Positions 46,035 to 54,964 of a DNA stretch of 64,000 nt are shown piece by piece. The position numbers and the translations under genes were made by a program. The notes under the pieces were generated by a model. That model was not told the origin of the DNA. It saw nothing but the letters and a program-made list of their open reading frames with translations, and did not search any database. The stretch lies in assembly GCF_042660705.1 (NCBI RefSeq), contig NZ_JBHSUQ010000001.1. One strand, given 5' to 3'. The DNA comes from Undibacterium_A arcticum (GTDB taxonomy: Bacteria; Pseudomonadota; Gammaproteobacteria; Burkholderiales; Burkholderiaceae_D). Every line of letters starts with the position of its first letter. Position 1 is the stretch's first letter.

Positions 46035-47291
46035 ATGCTTAAATTGTCATCATTTGAACTCACACCACGCGCTATGTTGTGCACCAGTTTTGCTGTCCTG
46101 TTGGCCGCGTGCGGAGGTGGTTCGGGTACTGATACGTCCCAAACCACGCCGTCTGAATTTTTGAAGAGTGCGAACGCCAGTTCCGGTTCGAATGGATACG
46201 TGAGCCCTACCCCAACGCCAGCACCAGCACCAGCACCAGCACCAGCACCAGCACCAGCACCAGCACCCGTTACATCACGAGACCCGCTGAAGTGGCCCTT
46301 TGCGTCCACCAGCATTTGGAACATGCCAATCGGTAGCGGCGCCGTGTACGTTGCAGCAAATTTCCCCGCCGTTCCAAGCAACTTTATTTGGGCGCCGATG
46401 CCGCAAATTGATGATGAGCACATTGTCCTCAGACCGACCGCGCCGCTCACCAATGTCAATTACAGCAGCGCTGCCTGGACTGGTGCAGATCGTTGTTTAG
46501 CTACCGGAGGCTTGCTGATGCAGGTGCCAATGCCGAGTGACTACATACTCCCCAACGACAACACCAACAGTTCATCGGTATTTCTCGCAGCAGACGGACG
46601 CTCGCTGATTCACGCTCAGCCCGTGGCACGTTGTACTGCCGGCGGTGCTGCGACCGCGTTGGTGAAATGGAACCCGGTTGACATTTATGGTGATGGGCGT
46701 GCTGGTTCGCACGGCGGTTCCGGTCTGTCTGCGATTGGTGGTTCCATTCGTGTCGGTGAACTCCGGCCGGGCAGCCAAGGGCCGAAACACGCACTGAAGG
46801 TGAATGTTGACTCAAGAGAGATGCTCTACCCATGCACAGTCGGGGCCGACTGCTTCCGTTGGCCAGCCTTAGCTGCAGATAGTCAGGCCGTGGGATATTA
46901 CGGATCCTTGGCCACCTCGCCCAATCCGGCGATGAAGATGGGGTCGCTGCTCGCTATCCCAGCATCCAAGGATATCTCGACGCTCGGCCTTGAGACGGAG
47001 CCGGGCAAGCAGCTCGCCTGGACCTTGCAGAACTATGGCGCTTACATCGTTGATAGTACGGGGGGGCCGGCCTTTGCCCTCAACGCCGAGAACGGGCCGG
47101 ATGGGTCGCTGCGCACCCAGTTCAAAGCTGATTGGGGTTTCGATCTGGAACAGCGTGTGCAGGGTGCCACCCCTTGGGTGCGCGACATGCAACGACTGGT
47201 CCAGGCGCTCTATGTTGTGAACAATAACAGCCCGACTAGCATCGGCGGTGGCGGTACGCCACGTCAGCCGCTCGCACCGCCGCTGCAGTAA
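46035..47291 (+). CDS. Lipoprotein E with unrecognised C-terminal domain
   Basis: 418 residues. The N-terminal module is that of beta-helix lipoproteins A and C (lipobox LAAC, GGGSGTDTSQTT, PEFLKSA-like stretch), followed by a Pro-Ala linker (about 58-78). From about residue 80 to the end is a different domain of about 335 residues that I do not recognise. Notable features are DPLKWPF...SIWNMPIGSGAVY at its start, GSHGGSGLSAIGGSIRVGEL in the middle, KHALKVNVDSRE, YPCTVGADCFRWP (two cysteines) and GSLLAIPASKDIS. It repeats almost exactly in gene F. Extracellular, likely outer-membrane anchored; function open (enzyme on polysaccharide, or structural matrix protein). Confidence 0.85.
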   Translation: MLKLSSFELTPRAMLCTSFAVLLAACGGGSGTDTSQTTPSEFLKSANASSGSNGYVSPTPTPAPAPAPAPAPAPAPAPVTSRDPLKWPFASTSIWNMPIGSGAVYVAANFPAVPSNFIWAPMPQIDDEHIVLRPTAPLTNVNYSSAAWTGADRCLATGGLLMQVPMPSDYILPNDNTNSSSVFLAADGRSLIHAQPVARCTAGGAATALVKWNPVDIYGDGRAGSHGGSGLSAIGGSIRVGELRPGSQGPKHALKVNVDSREMLYPCTVGADCFRWPALAADSQAVGYYGSLATSPNPAMKMGSLLAIPASKDISTLGLETEPGKQLAWTLQNYGAYIVDSTGGPAFALNAENGPDGSLRTQFKADWGFDLEQRVQGATPWVRDMQRLVQALYVVNNNSPTSIGGGGTPRQPLAPPLQ

Positions 47292-47330
47292 CCTGTAGGC
47301 GTTGCTTATTCAGGCGCCAACTTTGAAAAT

Positions 47331-47372
47331 GCAGGCACGTCGATAGTTCGTATGGCGGCGTGCCTGCCTTTC
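47331..47372 (+). terminator. Terminator of gene E
   Basis: GCAGGCACG (47331-47339) pairs with CGTGCCTGC (47359-47367), followed by CTTTC. The same hairpin, with a different loop, follows gene F. Confidence 0.65.
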
Positions 47373-47468
47373 GCGTCACATAACAATGCATTCCCCGAAA
47401 TAAGTTATAGGCTGGTGCAATAGCTTCAGCTTTTTTTTTGGTAAGAATTATTCAATCCAGAAATTCTC

Positions 47469-47492
47469 AAGGATCAGGTGTCGCACCTGATA
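47469..47492 (+). repeat. Inverted repeat downstream of gene E
   Basis: ATCAGGTG and CACCTGAT arms around TCG. A longer version (12-bp arms) lies at 49545-49571 after gene F, showing that the 3' flanks of both genes were duplicated too. Confidence 0.5.
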
Positions 47493-47531
47493 TTCATTCT
47501 TTCCACCAACTGAAGTTGTCATTTTTTAATG

Positions 47532-47811
47532 AAAAAACCGCGTTCAATCGCGGTTTTTTTTGCCCGGATAAAATTTTTTTTGTTGAAAAGGAGCTACCAC
47601 TTTCGGTCAAGAAAGGCGGTGCCTTGACAGGCGCAATCGCCCGATTTGCTAAGCAGCATCACGCTGTTTTCAAAAAAATAATGTCGTTTTAAGAATACAT
47701 CCTTGCAATTGATTATTTCTCAATGAAAAATTTTTTGGGGAAATAATGGAACTAAGCAACTTATTGCGTCTCAAAAAGGTTCGCTTAAATAAATGACTTG
47801 GGGAAATTTTC
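47532..47811 (+). promoter_or_regulatory. Conserved leader of surface-protein gene F
   Basis: Sixth leader. Hairpin AAAAAACCGCG (47532-47542)/CGCGGTTTTTT (47549-47559), TTGACAGGCGCAATCGCCC, TTGCTAAGCAGCATCACG, CCTTGCAATTGATTATTTC, CTCAAAAAGGTTCGCTTAAAT and GGGGAAAT before ATG 47812. From the TTGACA block on it is almost identical to the leader of gene B. Confidence 0.55.
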
Positions 47812-49362
47812 ATGCTTAAAATGTCATCATTCGAACTCTCGCCGCGCGCTTTGTTGTGCACAAGTTTTACCGTTCTTTTGGCCGCAAGCGGACAGTCACA
47901 AGCGGCAGGATTCGCTGTGGCATCTATCACGCCAATGACAGTCAACTTCCCGGTAACTTCTGTCGGATCAGTGAGCGCGATACAGTGGGTAACAATCAAG
48001 AACACAGGCACTGCAGCACTCTCTTTTCCGGTTCGCTTTAAGTTGAATGGCGACTTCATTTTTGGTGGGGCTGGCACCTGTGCAATCGGGACTCAATATT
48101 GGCCAGGTAGCAGCTGCACAGCCGGCGTGCAATTCAAGCCAACTGCTACGGGGATCAGAAACGGGACCCTGACCATAGCTGATAACACCAACACTACCCA
48201 AGCAGTTGCTCTGATCGGATCAACACAGGCTACTGCTACGCCAACCCCGGCACCAGCACCAGCACCAGCACCAGCACCGGCACCAGCACCAGCACCAGCA
48301 CCAGCACCAGCACCAGCACCGGCACCAGCACCGGCACCGGCACCGGCACGGGATCCACTGAAGTGGCCCTTTGCGACCAACAGCATTTGGAACATGCCAA
48401 TCGGTAGCGGCGCCGTGTACGTTGCAGCAAATTTCCCCGCCGTTCCAAGCAACTTTATTTGGGCGCCGATGCCGCAAATTGATGATGAGCACATTGTCCT
48501 CAGACCGACCGCGCCGCTCACCAATGTCAATTACAGCAGCGCTGCCTGGACTGGTGCAGATCGTTGTTCCGCCACCGGAGGCTTGCTGATGCAGGTGCCA
48601 ATGCCGAGTGACTACATACTCCCCAACGACAACACCAACAGTTCATCGGTATTTCTCGCAGCAGACGGACGCTCGCTGATTCACGCTCAGCCCGTGGCAC
48701 GTTGTACTGCCGGCGGTGCTGCGACCGCGTTGGTGAAATGGAACCCGGTTGACATTTATGGTGATGGGCGTGCTGGTTCGCACGGCGGTTCCGGTCTGTC
48801 TGCGATTGGTGGTTCCATTCGTGTCGGTGAACTCCGGCCGGGCAGCCAAGGGCCGAAACACGCACTGAAGGTGAATGTTGACTCAAGAGAGATGCTCTAC
48901 CCATGCACAGTCGGGGCCGACTGCTTCCGTTGGCCAGCCTTAGCTGCAGATAGTCAGGCCGTGGGATATTACGGATCCTTGGCCACCTCGCCCAATCCGG
49001 CGATGAAGATGGGGTCGCTGCTCGCTATCCCAGCATCCAAGGATATCTCGACGCTCGGCCTTGAGACGGAGCCGGGCAAGCAGCTCGCCTGGACCTTGCA
49101 GAACTACGGCGCTTACATTGTCGATAGTACGGGGGGGCCGGCCTTTGCCCTCAACGCCGAGAACGGGCCGGATGGGTCGCTGCGCACCCAGTTCAAAGCT
49201 GATTGGGGTTTCGACCTGGAACAGCGTGTGCAGGGCGCCACCCCTTGGGTGCGCGACATGCAACGACTGGTCCAGGCGCTCTATGTTGTGAACAATAACA
49301 GCCCGACCAGCATCGGCGGTGGCGGCACGCCACGCCAACCGCTCGCACCGTCGCTCCAGTAA
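47812..49362 (+). CDS. Secreted ASH-domain protein F with unrecognised C-terminal domain
   Basis: 516 residues. The N-terminal half equals that of gene B: signal peptide without lipobox cysteine (LLAASGQSQAAG), choice-of-anchor-D/ASH-like domain (about 30-144; VNFPVTSVGSVSA, FKPTATGIRNGTLTI). A long Pro-Ala linker follows (about 145-180). The C-terminal half equals that of gene E (SIWNMPIGSGAVY to the end) with only a few changes such as CSATGG for CLATGG. It is thus a hybrid of module B and module E. Predicted to be released to the periplasm or outside rather than lipidated. Confidence 0.85.
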   Translation: MLKMSSFELSPRALLCTSFTVLLAASGQSQAAGFAVASITPMTVNFPVTSVGSVSAIQWVTIKNTGTAALSFPVRFKLNGDFIFGGAGTCAIGTQYWPGSSCTAGVQFKPTATGIRNGTLTIADNTNTTQAVALIGSTQATATPTPAPAPAPAPAPAPAPAPAPAPAPAPAPAPAPAPARDPLKWPFATNSIWNMPIGSGAVYVAANFPAVPSNFIWAPMPQIDDEHIVLRPTAPLTNVNYSSAAWTGADRCSATGGLLMQVPMPSDYILPNDNTNSSSVFLAADGRSLIHAQPVARCTAGGAATALVKWNPVDIYGDGRAGSHGGSGLSAIGGSIRVGELRPGSQGPKHALKVNVDSREMLYPCTVGADCFRWPALAADSQAVGYYGSLATSPNPAMKMGSLLAIPASKDISTLGLETEPGKQLAWTLQNYGAYIVDSTGGPAFALNAENGPDGSLRTQFKADWGFDLEQRVQGATPWVRDMQRLVQALYVVNNNSPTSIGGGGTPRQPLAPSLQ

Positions 49363-49401
49363 CCTGTAGGCGTTGCTTATTCAGGCGCCAACTTTGAAAA
49401 T

Positions 49402-49444
49402 GCAGGCACGTCACCCGTTCAGGTGGTGGCGTGCCTGCCTTGTT
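49402..49444 (+). terminator. Terminator of gene F
   Basis: GCAGGCACG (49402-49410) pairs with CGTGCCTGC (49430-49438), followed by CTTG. Same stem as after gene E. Confidence 0.6.
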
Positions 49445-49544
49445 CGCGTCACGCAACGAAGCATTCTCCGAAATCGGTTATAGGCTGGGCCAGTAGCTCC
49501 AGCCTTTCTTACTTGCATAAGAATTATTCAATCCAGAAATTCTC

Positions 49545-49571
49545 AAGGATCAGGTGTCGCACCTGATCCTT
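49545..49571. repeat. Perfect 12-bp inverted repeat
   Basis: AAGGATCAGGTG (49545-49556), loop TCG, CACCTGATCCTT (49560-49571). It lies between convergent gene F and the hydrolase gene and could stop or stabilise transcripts from either side, although no T run follows. Confidence 0.5.
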
Positions 49572-49682
49572 GGGACCACTCTAGCTGTATACAGCAGTCT
49601 GAGTAGACTGATGTCCGCGTTGTTGTTTGTGGTGTATGGGTAGCGCGGGTTTGCTGGGCGCCACTCGGATTCGCAAAAGCTC

Positions 49683-50998
49683 CTATCTATTGATGGCTTC
49701 GAGCGAACGAACCTTAACCAGCAGCACCCCATCTCCCGGCCCAAGGAGTATCGACTTTGCCGGAAGACCATTGTTGACCTGTGGCGCCTGTTTCCCCGGA
49801 AGTGGGTGTAACCCGGTTCGACATCAATACTGCCGGGCTGAAAGCCTAGATTGACGAGTACCAATCCGTTCTCGAACCGGCGACGATATATGCCGTCCCG
49901 CCATGGCTTAGTCTGCGGCGGATCAAGCGGCTTGCCCAGCTTGACCTCATATTCATCAAACCACGGCACGGTGCTGTAGCCTCTGGTCTCGTCGGTGTAT
50001 GAAAAATAGCCGTTGTTCATCAGGCAGGATGCCAACGCGAATCTGAGGAACCGGTAATCGCTTGGCCTGCCCGCGACATTGAAGCCAACGATGCGTGGTG
50101 AAAGCAGGTTATCGAAGACCTTGTGATAAAGATCCATCATGCGACCCCAGCCCCCGTTCGCATACAGCGACCAGCTTTTCCCCATCAATCCCTCAAGAAA
50201 AACTGCCTGCAACTTTCCCTTATATTCCGGAAGCGACAGATCGTTATCAGCATTGCCCATTAGCAAAGCTTTGGGAGCCAACTCATGTGCTTTTTTCCAA
50301 TGTGCTGCCTGCCCACGCCGAAAAGCTTTCTGAATTTCAGGACTGTCTCCGGCCTCATCCTTTCCATCCCTGCGCCAGTCAGCAAGAGCAATTCGCTGAT
50401 GCGCCATGACGTTATCGAAATACCAAATATCAAATTCCGGCACCGGTTCAAAGAAAACATGGTAGTCGCGCTGCGCCAGCCATTCCGGGTAACGCTGTCC
50501 ACTGGAATCCGGCTTGGTCCACTCTGTGATATTGATGTCCCAGGCTTGATATTGATTTGTCCACTGGACGCGGCGACCATCGCCTCTTCTTAGCCACCAG
50601 CCTTCATTACGCAATTTAGATTGTTTGTCGTTTTCGGCCGAGTTTTGGCTATCGTCGTTCGCCTCGTTGAGTATCGTGTATTGCGCCACCAGCAGATTGG
50701 GATTTACGCGCTTGAGCGTTCGGACGACATCCCTGATCGGCTGTTGTGACTGACTGTGCCCCCAGCCCCGATAAAAGCCGAGGATGACAATGTCCATGCG
50801 CGCAAGCTGCATCTGGTAGATGGGGTCATCGTAATGCTTCTCTCCAATGTTTGAGCCCATCAAGCGCGGGAATCCATGATCGGCCAGGACGAGCCCGTGC
50901 CAGGCCGACAGCATCACTGCCATCACTAATGGCAATGCTCTGCAAGTGGCGCCAAATCGAGATCCGAGTAGTTTGAAATCGTGGGGTAATAATTCCAT
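49683..50998 (-). CDS. Putative exported glycoside hydrolase (GHL15-like, frameshifted at 3' end)
   Basis: About 438 residues. Start ATG 50998 gives a long signal peptide (hydrophobic core LPLVMAVMLSAWHGLVLA). The body has ILGFYRGWGHSQSQ, LLVAQYTILNE, WDINITEWTKPD, FDIWYFDNVM and KALLMGNADNDLS. This pattern of strand-end acidic residues recalls (beta/alpha)8 hydrolases of the putative GHL10/GHL15 groups. After FRG the frame is lost; one G added to the GGGG run near 49790 gives KQAPQVNNGLPAKSILLGPG and a natural end at 49683. May trim or free the EPS made by cluster 2. Family assignment tentative. Confidence 0.6.
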
Positions 50999-51049
50999 AA
51001 ATAGGCCACCTGGAAATTCGTCCTGCCGGCGAGGTAATTTCTCCATCAC

Positions 51050-51216
51050 GTCATCAACAATTCGACTGGTGCTTCACGAAATTCAAACATCTTCCGAGCA
51101 ATCAATTGCACTCAAGGGTAACAGTGGCGCGACCCCGTCCCTTGCAACGAGCAGGCCAGCGTCGACACCATGACACGTGGTACGGTCTATATCGGCAAGT
51201 TCCCGGAAGAGTTCGC
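51050..51216. other. Intergenic gap
   Basis: Roughly 170 bases between the flippase and hydrolase genes on the minus strand; nothing recognisable. Confidence 0.35.
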
Positions 51217-52681
51217 TTATGGCGTTGTCCATTGATACCGTCCAGTCAATAGTCCGAGATGTTTGCGCCCCCCCGCCAAAATGAAACAAGAGGAAAACAA
51301 TGCCAGATAAATTCCTGACTTAATTAACAGTATCAGAAATACGCTGCCAATCATGGCGCCTGTTATCGTGAAGACACCCCCTATCGCGATACAGGTTCCG
51401 AGCACAGTTGGCCACAACGCGTTCCATGCCAACAACTGGTGTGCGCCCATACCGAGTGCACGTGCAACAACGCTTAGCGCCCACAGTTCACTGATGGCAA
51501 AAGTGAACACGCTACCAAGAGCCCCACCGATCAAACCGAAACGGTTGACACCTGCGATGCTAACGATGACGGAGACCACCAGGCAGCACGCATTATTGAC
51601 GACTGCGAAGGGACCTTTGTCAAGTGAAGGCAGCACGTGCCCAACAGCGAAAGCATTCATCATCATGCCGATCAGATAGACCTGCATGATGGTTGCAGCC
51701 TGCTGATACCGGCTGGTGTATATAATATTCACCAGTTCCGGAGCAGTGGCAAGCAAACCTCCGGCAAGAGGTATCAGAAGAAGCGCTGTGGCGCCGTTTG
51801 TTTGCAATCAGACGGGCGATTTCTGCATACTCGCCGCGTGCGTGCGCGCTGTTTAAGCGTGGCATCATGGCGTTGTACACTGGTTGACGGACAAGCGTCG
51901 CCACAGGCAGAAAGACAGCTGCGATGGAAAATGTCGCATACTGCGCTGTCGAGAGCATGCTGGCGACCACCCATTGATCGGCTTGTATACGAATGAGGAA
52001 CAGAGCGTTCCCCAGTGCAAACGGCAGCGAGTAAGCCAATAGCTTCTTCAGCGTCGCGATCTGCCAGGCAAGCTTCACACCTTCGCCATTCGTGTTAGCG
52101 TAATAAATCAAAAGCGCTATCTTCAGCCCGGCCACCATCAACATGGCAAAGGCCACCCACGCGATGTCGGCAGTCGTCAACGCGGCACCAGCCAACAAAA
52201 ATGTTCTAATCAGTGCGACGCCAATGGTCACATTCGCCTGCCACCGCACCCGTCCATCCGCAGTTGGCAGTACATCCAACATCGACGCCACCACCCAGAG
52301 CGCCAGGAAAAGTGCAGAAATGCCATAGGTTTGAATGAATAAGCTCCTTGCTGTCTCGGGCAACAATGGATTCCATCCACTTGCCGCGGCACCCACCACA
52401 ACACCGGCCACGATCAGATAGACTAGAACGTTGCTGATAATCAGTCGCTTCTGCCCCGGCTCTGTCCTCGGCAGGAAATAGAACAGCGATTGCGGCATGA
52501 ATGCGGGTGCGATCGCCAATGCGGTCCCGGCCAGCAGCCATAACAGGCGATATTGACCAAAGGCGGTTGCGTCGAGATAGCGCACGAGAATAATCGGTAT
52601 CGCCAGTTGGAGCCCGTACTCGACTCCTCCTGCCAATGCAAGCGTGATAGCACTGCGGCGCAGACCCTCATCGGATGACAT
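51217..52681 (-). CDS. Oligosaccharide flippase, Wzx-like, second locus (frameshifted)
   Basis: Polytopic MOP-type protein of about 487 residues. ATG 52681 (MSSDEGLRRSAITLALAGG). Some twelve to fourteen hydrophobic segments; GQYRLLWLLAGTALAIAP and SLPFALGNALFLIRIQADQWVV are typical of the family. Near 51800 the frame changes; removing one A from the AAA run gives ARLIATNGATALLLIPLAGG, one of the few breaks that needs a base taken out. It is not closely similar to the first flippase, so the second locus probably moves a different repeat unit. Confidence 0.82.
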
Positions 52682-52701
52682 TGTCAACTTCCATGACCTG
52701 A

Positions 52702-53858
52702 TCAGGTGAGCGCGCCAGCTTGACAAAGTTGATCGAAGCTATTTACCATGGTGGCGAGAGAAAACCGCTGAGTCACCATTGAACGAGCGCGATCACCCAT
52801 CTGGCAGCACTTTTTTGATTCCATCAGTTGATGTAAGGCATCCGCAAGGGCTTCGATGTCACCCCGTTTATACAGGTATCCATTTTCCCCGTGGATCACT
52901 TGCTCCGCCGCGCCCCCAATTTCGCTCATGATCATGGGCTTGCCCAAGGCCATCGCCTCCAGCGCAGCGAGTGAAAACGTTTCAACATGATGAGAGACTA
53001 GTGCCATTACATTGCAGGTAGCCATGGCCGGCCGCGCGTCTGCCAGAAAGCCAGTGATCTTGACATGTTGCGCCAGCCCCATGGTCTTGATTGCCTCTTC
53101 GATTCTTAAGCGTTCCGAGCCATCACCGATAAATAAACACTTAATATCCAACCCGGCGACTCTAAGATTAGCGATGGCCTTGAGCAAATCCCCATGTGCC
53201 TTTTCCGGTCGCATGGAGGCGCACAGTCCAACCACGTAATCAAGCTCGGAAAAGCCGTAGCTTTGCCGTAATAAATTTTTCTCTTCCGATGTATAGTGGT
53301 CGACATAGTGCTCCACGTCGATGCCGTTGTGAATCACAGCATCATGTTTAGCCCTTAGCATTCGTGACCGCCAGTATTTTTTCTGGGCCTCGCAGACATA
53401 AACTAGCATGTCGCAGACCCGGAAGAAGGGACGGTAGAACAGCATCTGAAGTTTGCTCTTCTTCGTGCCCATTTCAGTCGTGTGAAAAATCTCTACCAGG
53501 CGGGGATGACGTCCTGCCATAATTCGCGCCAACCAGCCGTACAGCAAGGAATAAGTGTTGGTGCATACGACGATGTCCGCCATATCGTCGCAAATATATT
53601 TTGCCAGTTGGCGGGCGGCGCGCAGGTCAACTTTGCTGGACACATTGCAGCAAAACACGCGGCCTTCCAACCTGTCTTGATCAAGCTCCGGTAATAATGT
53701 GCCCTCATTCAATATGTCCTCTTTTTTTTTAGATAGGCGAGCGAGAGCCGAAACCGCGCTGTATCAAGCTTGTTGAGCAAAGTGATTACGTGTCTTTCCG
53801 CACCGCCGATGCCGACGGAATTCACGATGAAGAGCAGGTTAATGCGTCTGTTTTCCAT
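52702..53858 (-). CDS. Glycosyltransferase family 4 (frameshifted near 5' end)
   Basis: The downstream frame starts within LNEGTLLPELDQ and would lack an N-terminus. The DNA before it supplies one: ATG 53858, then INLLFIVNSVGIGGAERHV, a textbook GT4 start with the GGAE motif. Adding one A to the A8 run near 53733 joins the frames (AYLKKKEDILNEGTLLPEL). Later motifs are VIHNGIDVEHY, GLCASMRPEKAHGDLL (donor domain start) and VETFSLAALEAMALGKPMI. About 385 residues. Start follows the stop of the previous gene directly (TGA ATG). Confidence 0.82.
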
Positions 53859-54958
53859 TCACAAGATCCTTTTAAACATCTCTAGATAAGGGGAAAGAAT
53901 GCGGTCTTCTCCATAAAAACGCGCCATGTAAGCCTTGCAGCGCTCGCTCGCAGCCGACCAGACATTATCGTTAGCCACAAATTCCGTCACGGCGCTTGCC
54001 ATCTCATCCAGCGACGAAACTGCGCGCCCCAAATTTTCGCGTCGTATCACGGCGTCGGGATCGAAAAAAGTCACCACCGGAGTGCCTCGAATCCAGGCTT
54101 GGAGATATGAGTTAGGGAAGCCTTCGGTATCGGAAGTGTTGACAAAGACGCGCGCAGCCGCATACTTGTTGTCCATCTCATGGTAAGGAACAAGGCCATG
54201 GAAGGTGCAATTTGGGAGATCGGCAGCTTCCCGCCGAATCTGATTGAACAGCTCGCCAAACCCTGGCTGTGGGCCACCCACCATGTGGAATTTCAATTGA
54301 GGGAATTTCTTGACCAGTGCCAGATACAGTTCCGGCCGTTTGAGTTGCCGCAGATTACTGACCCACAGCACATCGATATCCCGCGCTACGGCCCGCTCAG
54401 GAGTATCCACCAACATCTCGGCGACCCGACTGTGCAGACTATAGTTGGTGCGCATCGCATCCTGTTGCCAAATGCTCTGCACCAGGATCGCATCGGCACG
54501 TCGCAGGCCGTATTCATACAGCTTCTTGTCGCGCCAATACCTGATCAGGAGCTTGTCTGGTTCGCAATCCGTGTCACTGGCCACCCTGAACACAAACTTG
54601 CGTCCATGCCGTTTGCAAAATAGTGCGACCAGTCCCAAGGCTATACCCGCGCAGCTGACGTAATAAATATCGGCATTAGCCCTGTGCAGCGCTGACCAGA
54701 CGCCGGTCCAGCGCGGATATATGAAACGAAATATTGGAATGCCGGCGTCCTTGCGATAAGCTTATGCGCCGTAACGCCATTCCAGCACGCACAATCATCC
54801 TGCCCATAGTCGTACACCACCATGCTGACAGCATGATCGCGCCGTGCCAGAGCCTTGGCCAGCAGCGTTTGCTGGACCTGCTCTCCCCCGATACCATGCC
54901 GGTTGAATTCCGGGGCCAGAACCGGTAGATTCTCTAGCCCAAGAAAGCAAATTTTCAT
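53859..54958 (-). CDS. Glycosyltransferase family 4 (frameshifted)
   Basis: About 366 residues repaired. ATG 54958 (MKICFLGLENLPVLAPEFN) with the GGEQVQ motif near the start. One A added to the AA run near 54763 restores HKLIAKDAGIPIFRFIYPRW and links to the downstream frame (GLVALFCKRHGRKFVFR). The donor domain has VLWVSNLRQLKRPELYL and DTEGFPNSYLQAWIRGTPVV with the acidic motif of GT4 enzymes. Tightly packed between the polymerase (6 bases) and the next transferase (adjacent). Confidence 0.82.
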
Positions 54959-54964
54959 TTTTCG

